Made by a program: the position numbers and the translations under genes. Positions 6,905-16,900 of a DNA stretch of 64,000 nt are shown in pieces (within the stretch, counting starts at the first letter, position 1; each line of letters opens with the position of its first letter). This DNA is from Pedobacter sp. R20-19 (GTDB taxonomy: Bacteria; Bacteroidota; Bacteroidia; Sphingobacteriales; Sphingobacteriaceae). Location: NCBI RefSeq assembly GCF_000708265.2, contig NZ_JCKI01000004.1, positions 186,001 to 250,000 on the forward strand, in the 5' to 3' direction. The notes under the pieces are model-generated. The model was not told the origin of the DNA and ran no database searches. It worked only from the letters and a program-made list of their open reading frames with translations.

Positions 6905-9900
6905 ATGAACAAACACCTTCTTATTGGGGTAACTCCCTTCGAAATCCCGGATGCCAGGCTAGTATCCAGTTTAGCAAAAACCTCTTGTTTTCCTGTTCTC
7001 AGCTTTGGGCACAATAAAGCTATGGCTGAGCAGGCCTTAAAAAGTTTGAAAGAACAATCCGTTATGGATTATGGCATTTGCTATAATACGGATGAGTGGC
7101 AGGATATGGAGTTGCCAGCTCAGGTAAGTTTGATTATTGCACCCTTTGGCTTTGAGTTTAAAAAGCAGCCTCAGGCCAAAGTCATCTATCAGATTTTTGA
7201 TCTTGAATCTGCCCGGAAAGCCAAGGTTGCTGGTGCATATGGCATCATCATTAAAGGAAACGAAGGTGCAGGAAAAGTGGCTGCTGAATCATCATTTGTC
7301 CTCTTTCAGCGGGTAATTAAAGAAGCTTTAGACCTTCCAATCTGGGTTCAGGGTGGCATTGGCCTTCATACGGCAGCATCATTAATTGCTCAAGGTGCAA
7401 CAGGTGTAATTTTAGATAGTCAGCTGACGCTCTTTGCAGAATGTGCTGCTCCGGCAGAATTAAAGTCTGTTTGTGGTAAACTCAGTGGCACAGAAACTAA
7501 AATCATTGATCAGCATAGGGTATTGGTACGTCCTAATTCTCCGGCACTGTCTGAAGATGATCAAAACTATTCAAAACTTAAAACCTATTTTGGTGGCTAT
7601 GATCTTAATACGAATTACCTGCCAATGGGCCAGGACATTAGTATATCAATAGATCTGTTTGAAAAATATAAGAAGTTAGATAAACTTATATTTGGTTTGA
7701 AAGCTTCCATTTTCGGACACTTAAAACAAGCAAAATCTTTAAATACCATCAGTGCAAATAATGCATTGGCTGAAGATTTAAATATCAAATATCCCATTGC
7801 GCAAGGCCCTATGACACGGGTAAGTGATGTACCACTTTTTGCCGATGCCGTTTCGGCAGCCGGGGCGTTATCATTTGTGGCGTTATCCCTTTTAAAAGGT
7901 AATGCAGCAAAAAACCTCATCGATCAAACCAAAGCATTGGCTGGTACAAAAACCTGGGGCGTGGGTATACTTGGTTTTGCTCCTCAAGAGCTTCGCGATG
8001 AACAACAGGAATATATTTTAGCTGCAAAGCCACCTGTATTATTGATTGCTGGGGGAAGACCTTCACAAGCTAAACCCTTTGAAAAGGCTGGCATTAAAAC
8101 GTTTTTACACGTACCATCTGCTGCCTTACTGGACATGTATCTGAAAGAAGGTGCGAAAAGGTTTGTATTTGAAGGCCGTGAATGTGGTGGCCATGTTGGG
8201 CCTTTATCCAGCATGGTTTTGTGGGAAAAACAGATAGAACGCCTTTTAAAAGTAGACAAACCTGAAGAGATCAGTATCTTCTTTGCCGGTGGTATTCACG
8301 ATGCTTTTTCAGCGGCTTTTATTTCTATAATGGCTGCCCCCCTCGCCGCAAAAGGAATGAAAATTGGCGTGCTGATGGGTACGGCTTATTTATATACAAA
8401 AGAAGCGGTGAGCACGGGTGCTATTCTGAATAAGTTTCAACAGGAAGCCATGCAGGCGCAAGAAACAATATTACTGGAAACAGCTCCTGGTCATGAAACC
8501 AGGTGTTTAAATTCTTCTTTTGCCAGCCATTTTAATCAGGAGAAATCCAAATTGCAGGCACAGGGTATCGACAAAAAACTAATCTGGGAAAAATTAGAAA
8601 GTCTGAATGTGGGCAGATTGAGAATTGCCGCGAAAGGAATTGAAAGACAGGGTGATCAGCTGGTTGAAATTAACGAAAAAGAGCAGACTGAACTGGGTAT
8701 GTATATGATTGGCCAGATTGCGCCTATGCACCAGGAAGTTGTTTCTTTGGTGGATTTGCATGAGGCTGTGGCGACCGGAAATTATGAATATATTGATCAG
8801 GCCATCTTATCTGCGCCACCAAAAAGTGAGGCAAAATCTTTAGATGTAGCCATTGTGGGCATGGCCTGTATTTTTCCGGGTGCTAAAAATCTGGATGAAT
8901 ACTGGAGAAATATTATCCTTGGAAAAGATTCTGTAACTGAAGTACCAGATGAAAGATGGAATAAAGCGGTTTATTATGATCCGGAATCTACTGCTGGCGA
9001 CATGTCGCACTCTAAATGGGGTGGCTTCATTCCAAGAATAGACTTTGATCCGCTTGAATTTGGTATTCCACCACAATCTCTTGCTGCTATTGAGCCTACC
9101 CAACTCCTCACTTTGATGGTAGCTAAACAGGCCATGCAACATGCTGGTTACGGTGATGAAGGTGTTGATAAAGAAAACGTATCCGTGATTATTGGTGCTG
9201 AAGGCGGAAATGATTTGGCCAATAGTTATAGTTTCAGGTGTTTTTATAAACAGGTATTTGGTGAAATGCCAGCGGAAGTTGATGCTGCATTGCCTAAGAT
9301 GACTGAAGATTCTTTTCCAGGGATTCTGGCTAATGTAATATCTGGCAGAATCACCAACAGATTGAATTTAGGCGGCCGGAATTTCACGGTTGACGCTGCT
9401 TGTGCATCTTCTCTTGCGGCCATTGACCTGGCCTGCCAGGAACTTTTCCTCGAAAAATCTGATATGGTATTGGCTGGCGGTGCCGATCTTCATAATGGCA
9501 TTAACGATTACCTGATGTTCTCCAGCACACATGCCCTATCCAAAAAAGGTAGGTGTGCAACCTTTGATGCAGAAGCAGATGGAATAGCGCTGGGCGAAGG
9601 AATTGCGATGGTGGTTTTGAAAAGACACGAAGATGCCTTAAGAGATGGCGATACGATTTATTCAGTGATTAAAGGCGTGGGTGGATCCAGCGATGGAAAA
9701 AGCCTTGGCTTAACTGCCCCTCGTAAAAACGGACAAATCAATGCTTTAGAAAGGGCTTACAGTCAGGCGGGCATCATGCCATCCAGCATAGGCTTAATTG
9801 AGGCGCATGGAACAGGTACCGTTGTGGGCGACAAAACAGAAATCAGCGCTTTAACAGATATGCTGAATGAAACCGGCGCAACTGTCGGACAAACTTACCT

Positions 9901-12900
9901 AGGGTCAGTTAAAACGCAGATCGGACATACGAAATGTGCTGCTGGTATTGCGGGTTTAATTAAGGCTTCGCTTGCCGTTTACCACGGAATTAAACCCCCA
10001 ACGATTAATTTAAAAACGCCAAACAGTTTTTATAACGCCAAAACAAGTCCTTTTGCCTTCCATACTGAGGCTGGTTTGTGGATGGAAGAAAAACGTTATG
10101 CTGGCGTGAGTGCCTTCGGTTTTGGTGGAACGAATTTTCATGCTGTGCTAGAAAGCGATAAAAATATTGAGAACCAGTATCCAGTTCTTAAATCATGGCC
10201 ATCAGAATTGTTTGTGTTTAGAGGCGATACCTATGAGGAAGCTAAAATAACACTCACTGATGTTAAAAATCTTTTGGAAGTTAATGGTCAGATTGCACTG
10301 AAGGATATTGCCTTCAGTTTGGCTACAGGTACACAAAAGCCAATACAGATGAGTATTGTAGCCAACAATGCTGAAGATTTAGTCATGAAAATTGACTTGG
10401 TTTTATCAGGCATTCAAAGTAAAGACACTTATAAAACCAATGTAAAAGAAGGTAAGGTGGCATTTCTTTTTCCTGGCCAGGGCAGCCAACGGATTAACAT
10501 GGCAAGAGATCTTTTTGTGGTTTTTCCAGAGATGAGAAAATTATTAAAAGACTATCCGGCTTATGAAAAGATACTTTTCCCACATGCGGTATTTAATGCA
10601 GAATCGGCTACACTACAAAAAGAAAGCATTAAAGATACGCGGATGGCGCAGCCATTGCTGGGCATAGTCGATCTGGCTATTGCAAAATTGCTTCAATCTC
10701 TAGGTATTCAGCCAGATATGGTTGCAGGCCATAGCTATGGTGAATTACCAGCACTTTGTTTCGCAGGTGCTTTTGAAGATGATCAACTGGTTAAATTGAG
10801 CGCTAAAAGGGCACAATCAATTTTAGATGCCGTTACAGATGGAGATCCTGGAAGTATGCTGGCCGTTAGCGCAAAACGTGAAGACTTGAGTGATTTATTA
10901 TCAGGTATAGACAACGTATATCCGGTTAACTTCAATGCACCAACACAGTGTGTTATAGCAGGTTCTACAACAGGCATTCAAAATTTAGCCGCTAAATTGA
11001 AAGAAGCAAAAGTTTCTTTCCGACAGTTGGAAGTGGCTTGTGCTTTTCACAGTCCAATCGTAGCCAGGTCTAAAGACCTTTACCAAGAGGTATTGTCAAA
11101 AGTTCCATTCCAGAATATAGAAATTCCAGTCTGGTCAAATACAACTGCAAAAGCATATCCTACAACTGCTTCAGCGATTAAGGAGCGTTTAACAGAACAT
11201 TTGGTTCAGCCTGTACTTTTTGCTGATCAGCTGAATAACATGTACGATGCTGGCGCAAGAATTTTCATCGAAGTGGGTCCCGGCAAAGTATTAAGCGGGC
11301 TGACTAAATCTTGTATTGGCAAGGATGAAACTATTTTTCATACCGAAGATCAGGGCCAAAACAAATTGAGTAACCTTCTTGGAACTTTAGCCAGCTACAT
11401 TTCAACCGGAAGAAACATCAATCTTGAAAAATTATTCGAGGGAAGATCTGCACAGTTTATTCAAATCGACCAGCTAACGCTTTACAAAAAAAGTCCAGCC
11501 ATTTGGTATGTAAATGGTCAACATGCCATACCATCAACAGGCAAACTTCCAGAAAACGGAGCCGCTCCAATCACCAAACCGATTATCCTTATGAAAGAAA
11601 CACCAGGTCAGTATAGCAGCCAACAGGTTCAGTCATCTGCAAAAGATATGATGATGCAAGAATACCTGAATAGCATGAAAACGCTTATTCAGGCACAACG
11701 AGATGTTATGCTGTCTTTTTTAGGTCAGAATCCATCCGTTCAAACGCCGGCTTATCATCAAGCACCACAAGCTGCTTACCAAACACCGCAACCCATTAAA
11801 ATTGAAAATCAATTGATCGGGCAGGTAGAAATATCACCAGTGATGGAAGTAAAATCTGCGGTATTGGTACAAAAGGACATTAAACAGGTTTTATTACAAA
11901 TTGTAAGTGATAAAACGGGATATCCACAAGAAATGTTGGGAATGGAAATGGATCTGGAAGCAGATTTAAGCATCGATTCCATTAAGCGGGTTGAAATTAT
12001 TGGTGCCTTACGTACTGAATTGGGCGGTTTTTCTGAGCTTAATCTTCCAGAGGATAAAATTATGGAACAACTGGCGGGCTTAAAAAACCTGAACAGTTTA
12101 GTGAACTGGATTACAGAAAATACCCAGCAGCAGGCTCCTGAAATTCAGGTGGTGATTTCAACGAAAATCGCAGAGCCACAAAAGTTGTCCATCGATCAGT
12201 TAAAATCAGCTATTCTGGATGTTGTGAGTGAAAAAACAGGCTATCCTAAAGAAATGCTGGGAATGGATTTAGACCTGGAAGCGGATTTAAGTATTGATTC
12301 TATTAAGCGCATGGAAATTATCGCCTCGCTTAAAGAAAAAGTTGGTTTTGGTTCACAAAATGATCAGACAGATGATTTAATGGAGAAATTAGCCGCCATT
12401 AAAACATTAAACAGTCTGGTTAACTGGATTGCAGATATAGAAACTGAAACCACTGAAATCCTGATCGAAGCGAAAAAAATTATTGAAGAGAGTATTGATG
12501 ACCTCACAGTTAAAGAAAAGCTTTCAAGATTACGTTTTGAGCTTACACCCGCCGCGTTAACCATAACAGAGGCGGCCATTTTAAAAGGGCAAAGGTTTGC
12601 CCTCACTAATGATGGCGGCGGACAGGCGCTTAAAATTAAAGCGATGTTGGAAAAACACGGGGCCATTGCTGATATCGTGAATATTGATGATTCACTGGAA
12701 AGCTATCAGGGCCTGATTATCCTGAATATGTTCGATGCGCAGAAAAAGGCAAGTATTCTGGATCACTTTTCTACCATCAAAAAACTAAATTTCGATACTG
12801 TAAAATGGGTTTATCTGATTGCTGATACAAAAAGATACTTCAATACAGAATCAGACATATCATTTTTAAGAAATTACCAAGGCTATTCGGGCTTCTTTAA

Positions 12901-13939
12901 AAGCCTGGATCGCGAATACGAGCACACCAAATGCCGTTTTATCAGCCTGGAAACTAAAATGTCGGCAGATGAAATTGCCAATGTTACCTTAAATGAAATT
13001 TTAAATCCGGATAAACCATCTGAAGTGATTTATAATGATCATAAAAGACACATCATGGAACTTGTACCTACACAACTGAGTATGGAAACTGATGAGGCTC
13101 ATATTCAATTGGATAAGGACGCCGTAGTGATGGTTTTAGGTGGTGCACAAGGCATTACAGCAGAGCTGATGATTCATTTCGCAAAAGATTATCCATGCCA
13201 TTACATTTTGGTTGGAAGGTCTGCTAATCCGCAGTTAACCCTTCAGGAAGCGACTGCAAAATTAGAAACGAAAGATGAAATCAGAAACTATATTATTCAA
13301 CAGGCACAGTTATCTAAACCTGCAGAAATTGAAAAGGAAACCAACCGGATTTATAAAAACAATCAGATTCTCCGTTGCATTTCTACACTTGAAGAAGGTG
13401 GCTCAACCGTGGTTTATGAATCGTTGGATCTTCGGGATGAAGATGGCCTGAACAGATTAATCAAAAAAGTGTACCAAGAATATGGAAGAATTGATGGTGT
13501 AGTACATGGAGCAGGTTTACTCGAAGATAAATTGTTCAGCAGTAAAACTTCGGAATCTTTTGGAAGGGTTTTCGATACTAAGGTAACACCGCTTCGGGTA
13601 CTCGCCGAGCAACTAAGACCAGAAACCCAGTTTGTTATTCTTTTCTCCAGCATTGCATCTGTTTATGGAAACCGCGGACAAACGGATTATGCGGCTGCAA
13701 ACAGCGTAATGGATAAATATGCCTGGGCTTTAAAACAAAAAATTAAGGGAAAGGTAATGGCCATTAACTGGGGTCCATGGAAAGGTGCCGGAATGGTTTC
13801 TCCGACACTGGAAAAAGAATACCAACGCCGTGGCATTGCCATGATTCCCTTACAGGATGGCATGGAAACTTTCTTAAACGAACTGAAATATGGCAAAGAG
13901 AGTCAGGTCTTAATTATGGCTGGCAACACCTGGACTTAA
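6905..13939 (+). CDS. Iterative type I PKS / PUFA-synthase-like protein: NMO-NMO-KS-AT-ACP-ACP-KR
   Basis: A 2344-residue megasynthase. Residues about 1-250 and 290-560 are two nitronate-monooxygenase/PfaD-like barrels. The second keeps the family motif EGRECGGHVGP; in the first the equivalent is KGNEGAGKVA, with Lys for His. KS spans about 645-1085 (Cys833 in VDAACASS, HGTGT, IGHTKCAAG). AT spans about 1184-1480 (GQGSQ; Ser1277 in GHSYGE; CAFHSP, malonyl-like). Two ACPs carry phosphopantetheine serines at about 1692 and 1799 (LSIDSIKR, the PUFA-type form). A KR follows (GGAQGIT near 2078, then SSIASVYG and QTDYAAAN). No thioesterase domain is visible. PfaA has KS-AT-ACPn-KR and PfaD is a separate enoyl reductase, so this protein fuses both roles. 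First gene of a nine-gene run; the product is unknown. Confidence 0.9.
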   Translation: MNKHLLIGVTPFEIPDARLVSSLAKTSCFPVLSFGHNKAMAEQALKSLKEQSVMDYGICYNTDEWQDMELPAQVSLIIAPFGFEFKKQPQAKVIYQIFDLESARKAKVAGAYGIIIKGNEGAGKVAAESSFVLFQRVIKEALDLPIWVQGGIGLHTAASLIAQGATGVILDSQLTLFAECAAPAELKSVCGKLSGTETKIIDQHRVLVRPNSPALSEDDQNYSKLKTYFGGYDLNTNYLPMGQDISISIDLFEKYKKLDKLIFGLKASIFGHLKQAKSLNTISANNALAEDLNIKYPIAQGPMTRVSDVPLFADAVSAAGALSFVALSLLKGNAAKNLIDQTKALAGTKTWGVGILGFAPQELRDEQQEYILAAKPPVLLIAGGRPSQAKPFEKAGIKTFLHVPSAALLDMYLKEGAKRFVFEGRECGGHVGPLSSMVLWEKQIERLLKVDKPEEISIFFAGGIHDAFSAAFISIMAAPLAAKGMKIGVLMGTAYLYTKEAVSTGAILNKFQQEAMQAQETILLETAPGHETRCLNSSFASHFNQEKSKLQAQGIDKKLIWEKLESLNVGRLRIAAKGIERQGDQLVEINEKEQTELGMYMIGQIAPMHQEVVSLVDLHEAVATGNYEYIDQAILSAPPKSEAKSLDVAIVGMACIFPGAKNLDEYWRNIILGKDSVTEVPDERWNKAVYYDPESTAGDMSHSKWGGFIPRIDFDPLEFGIPPQSLAAIEPTQLLTLMVAKQAMQHAGYGDEGVDKENVSVIIGAEGGNDLANSYSFRCFYKQVFGEMPAEVDAALPKMTEDSFPGILANVISGRITNRLNLGGRNFTVDAACASSLAAIDLACQELFLEKSDMVLAGGADLHNGINDYLMFSSTHALSKKGRCATFDAEADGIALGEGIAMVVLKRHEDALRDGDTIYSVIKGVGGSSDGKSLGLTAPRKNGQINALERAYSQAGIMPSSIGLIEAHGTGTVVGDKTEISALTDMLNETGATVGQTYLGSVKTQIGHTKCAAGIAGLIKASLAVYHGIKPPTINLKTPNSFYNAKTSPFAFHTEAGLWMEEKRYAGVSAFGFGGTNFHAVLESDKNIENQYPVLKSWPSELFVFRGDTYEEAKITLTDVKNLLEVNGQIALKDIAFSLATGTQKPIQMSIVANNAEDLVMKIDLVLSGIQSKDTYKTNVKEGKVAFLFPGQGSQRINMARDLFVVFPEMRKLLKDYPAYEKILFPHAVFNAESATLQKESIKDTRMAQPLLGIVDLAIAKLLQSLGIQPDMVAGHSYGELPALCFAGAFEDDQLVKLSAKRAQSILDAVTDGDPGSMLAVSAKREDLSDLLSGIDNVYPVNFNAPTQCVIAGSTTGIQNLAAKLKEAKVSFRQLEVACAFHSPIVARSKDLYQEVLSKVPFQNIEIPVWSNTTAKAYPTTASAIKERLTEHLVQPVLFADQLNNMYDAGARIFIEVGPGKVLSGLTKSCIGKDETIFHTEDQGQNKLSNLLGTLASYISTGRNINLEKLFEGRSAQFIQIDQLTLYKKSPAIWYVNGQHAIPSTGKLPENGAAPITKPIILMKETPGQYSSQQVQSSAKDMMMQEYLNSMKTLIQAQRDVMLSFLGQNPSVQTPAYHQAPQAAYQTPQPIKIENQLIGQVEISPVMEVKSAVLVQKDIKQVLLQIVSDKTGYPQEMLGMEMDLEADLSIDSIKRVEIIGALRTELGGFSELNLPEDKIMEQLAGLKNLNSLVNWITENTQQQAPEIQVVISTKIAEPQKLSIDQLKSAILDVVSEKTGYPKEMLGMDLDLEADLSIDSIKRMEIIASLKEKVGFGSQNDQTDDLMEKLAAIKTLNSLVNWIADIETETTEILIEAKKIIEESIDDLTVKEKLSRLRFELTPAALTITEAAILKGQRFALTNDGGGQALKIKAMLEKHGAIADIVNIDDSLESYQGLIILNMFDAQKKASILDHFSTIKKLNFDTVKWVYLIADTKRYFNTESDISFLRNYQGYSGFFKSLDREYEHTKCRFISLETKMSADEIANVTLNEILNPDKPSEVIYNDHKRHIMELVPTQLSMETDEAHIQLDKDAVVMVLGGAQGITAELMIHFAKDYPCHYILVGRSANPQLTLQEATAKLETKDEIRNYIIQQAQLSKPAEIEKETNRIYKNNQILRCISTLEEGGSTVVYESLDLRDEDGLNRLIKKVYQEYGRIDGVVHGAGLLEDKLFSSKTSESFGRVFDTKVTPLRVLAEQLRPETQFVILFSSIASVYGNRGQTDYAAANSVMDKYAWALKQKIKGKVMAINWGPWKGAGMVSPTLEKEYQRRGIAMIPLQDGMETFLNELKYGKESQVLIMAGNTWT

Positions 13940-13954
13940 ATTTAACGCACAACC

Positions 13955-16900
13955 ATGATGAAAAAAAGCGATGTGGCCATTATTGGAATGTCTTGTACGT
14001 TTCCTGGAGCTAAGAACGTGCAAAAGTTTTGGGAAAACATCCTGAATGGCATTGATTCGACTCAAACCGTTCCTGCCGATCGCATTGATCCGGTACATTT
14101 TGATCAATCGGCGAGTGGCGTAGATCGTTTTTACTGCAACAAAGGCGGTTTTATTCCTGAATATAACTTCGATCCTCAACGCTTTGGGATTTTACCCTTA
14201 GCCGTTGAAGGTACAGAACCAGATCATTTAATTACGCTTGACCTGGTGCATACCGCAATGGAAGATGCTGGTATTTTCGAAAAAAAATATAGCCTGGATA
14301 AAACCGGAATCATCATAGGCAAAGGCAATTACACGGGCCCGGGAGCAACCAGAGCCATTGAAATTGTAAGAACAGGCGAACAGATTTCGAGTGTACTCAA
14401 AGATCTTCTTCCACATTTATCAGATGCAGACCTTGAAAAAGTAAAGCATGAATTTCAGCTTAAAAAGGGACGTTTTAGTGCAGATACTGCTATGGGATTA
14501 ATCCCTAACCTGGTGGCCTCATTGGTGGCCAACCGTTTTAATTTAGGTGGCCTGGCTTTTACACTGGATGCAGCTTGTGCCAGCTCACTTTTAGCTGTTG
14601 ACCATGCTGTACAGGAACTGAACAGCGGGCGTTGTAAAATGGTGATTGCGGGTGGTGTTCACTTGGGGCAGAATGCTGCTTTTTGGAGTATCTTTTCACA
14701 ATTGGGTGCTTTATCCAAACAGGAAAAAATTAAGCCTTTTGATCAGCATGCCGATGGGTTGATTATTGGTGAAGGCTGCGGCTTTGTGGTGCTTAAGAAA
14801 CTAGATGATGCCCTTCAGGATCAGGATAAAATCTATGCTGTAATTAAAGGAATTGGCGTAAGTAGCGATGGCAGCGGAACAAGTGTGATGAGCCCGTCGG
14901 TTAAAGGTCAGCTTAAAGCCGTGGCACAAGCTTGGGAAAATTCAGCACTCGATCCTCAAAACATCGGGTATCTGGAGGCGCACGGAACGGGTACACCACT
15001 GGGCGATAAAACGGAAATTGAAACCTTAAAACAGTTTTTTGGTGAAGATGAAGCTTTACCAAAGGCAGGAATAGGTTCGGTAAAATCGAATATTGGCCAT
15101 GCTATGCCTGCAGCCGGAATAGCAGGGTTAATCAAAACTACTTTAGCTTTATATCATGGCATTATCCCCCCTACTTTGCATTGTGACGAACCGTTGGCTC
15201 AACTGAAAGAGACGAGATTCTCTGCTGTTCAAAAAACAATCAACTGGGCTAATTCTGGCCTGCCAAAGCTGGCTGCGGTAAATGCTTTTGGTTTTGGAGG
15301 CATTAATGCACATGTGGTTTTAGCAGGTTTTGATCAACCAAAAAAAGATGAAGTGATTGTAATGGCCCGCCAAACGCAACAGGAATTAATTGATGCCCTT
15401 GAGGTTGGAGATTATAGTACAGGCGCTGGGAATTTCCGTATTGCCATCTTTAATCCAACAACTGAGAGAATCAATAAAGCGATAAAAATTGTAGCCAAGA
15501 ATATGCCCTGGAAAAACAAACAGGACATTTGGTACAGCAGTAATCCTTTGCTTGAAAAAGGTGGTAAAATTGCTTTTGTTTTTCCAGGCTTAGATGGTTT
15601 ATCAGGTGGAGAAGTAGATAGTGTGACCAAATATTTTAGCATCCAAACTGACGAGCAAGAAACGAAAGAAGGACTGCTGAGTGATGCACTTCAAACCTTA
15701 AACAAAAGCAGTGTTTTAGACCAGGCGCTAAAAAGTTTAGGCATCAAGTCAGATATGAACGCGGGTCACAGTTTAGGCGAATGGCTTGCGGCGAGATCAT
15801 CAGAGCTGGCAGAAGAAAGTTCTGTGTTGAATTTACTGAAAGTGCTAACCCCGGAAACATTCGAATTAAAAGATTCACGCTTTATTGCCATAGGTTGTGG
15901 CGTAGAAACCCTGGAACCTGTGATCGAAAGCATTCCAGACTTATACATTTCAAATGATAACTGCCCGCAACAGGCTATTCTTTGCGGCAGCAAAAATGCT
16001 TTGGAAGAACTGGTTCCTATTTTAAAGGCGAAGCAGATTTTTCACCAGATTTTACCTTTCCAATCTGGGTTTCACTCACCCTTTGTTGCCGATAAATTAG
16101 AAGTCATTCTAGCTGGTATGAAAGATATGACCTTCAGAAAAACCACTACCCCATTGTGGTCTGCCACAACTTTGGAAACTTATCCCGAGGGTTTTGATGC
16201 CATCAGGCAGTTAAGTGCGGAGCATTTAATTAAACCAGTTCGTTTCCGGGAGCTAACCGAGAAGCTTTATCAGGAGGGCGCAAGAGTATTTATTCAGGTT
16301 GGTTCGGGTGGTTTAACAGGTTTTATTGATGATACTTTAAAAGGAAAAGAAATCAGCACCATTAGTGCAAATGTTCCGATCCGGTCGGGGATTACTCAGT
16401 TACAGAGAGTGGTAGCTGCCTTGTTTGTTGAAGGAAAAGAAGTTGGATTGGATTTTCTCGGTCAGACAAAATCTAGTCCGGTTAAACAAAATAAAGGGAT
16501 TAAGCTGGTATTGGGATCACCCATTATCCATCATCTTCAAACTTTAAAAAACCTTGCTGTTCAAAATCAGCCGAAGGCAAAACCTGTATTTGCCGATTCT
16601 CTGCATCCTGTTTTAAATGCATTTAATGAAAATGTGTTGGAGATGATCAATATGCAGGAGGAAATGATCGAAAATTTCGGAAAGATCAATTTCGACCCAC
16701 AAAACAATACTAATTTTCTGCCTCAGCAAGATTTAAAACAGGCACGTAAGCCTTTCACTGAAACGCTTGATGTAAGTTTAGATAATTGCCCGTATCTGAT
16801 TGATCATTCGCTGCTGCGGCAGCCAAAAGGATGGCCAACAGTAGAAGATATGGATCCTGTAATCCCCATGACGATGATCTTTGAAGTTTTTGCGGAAATT

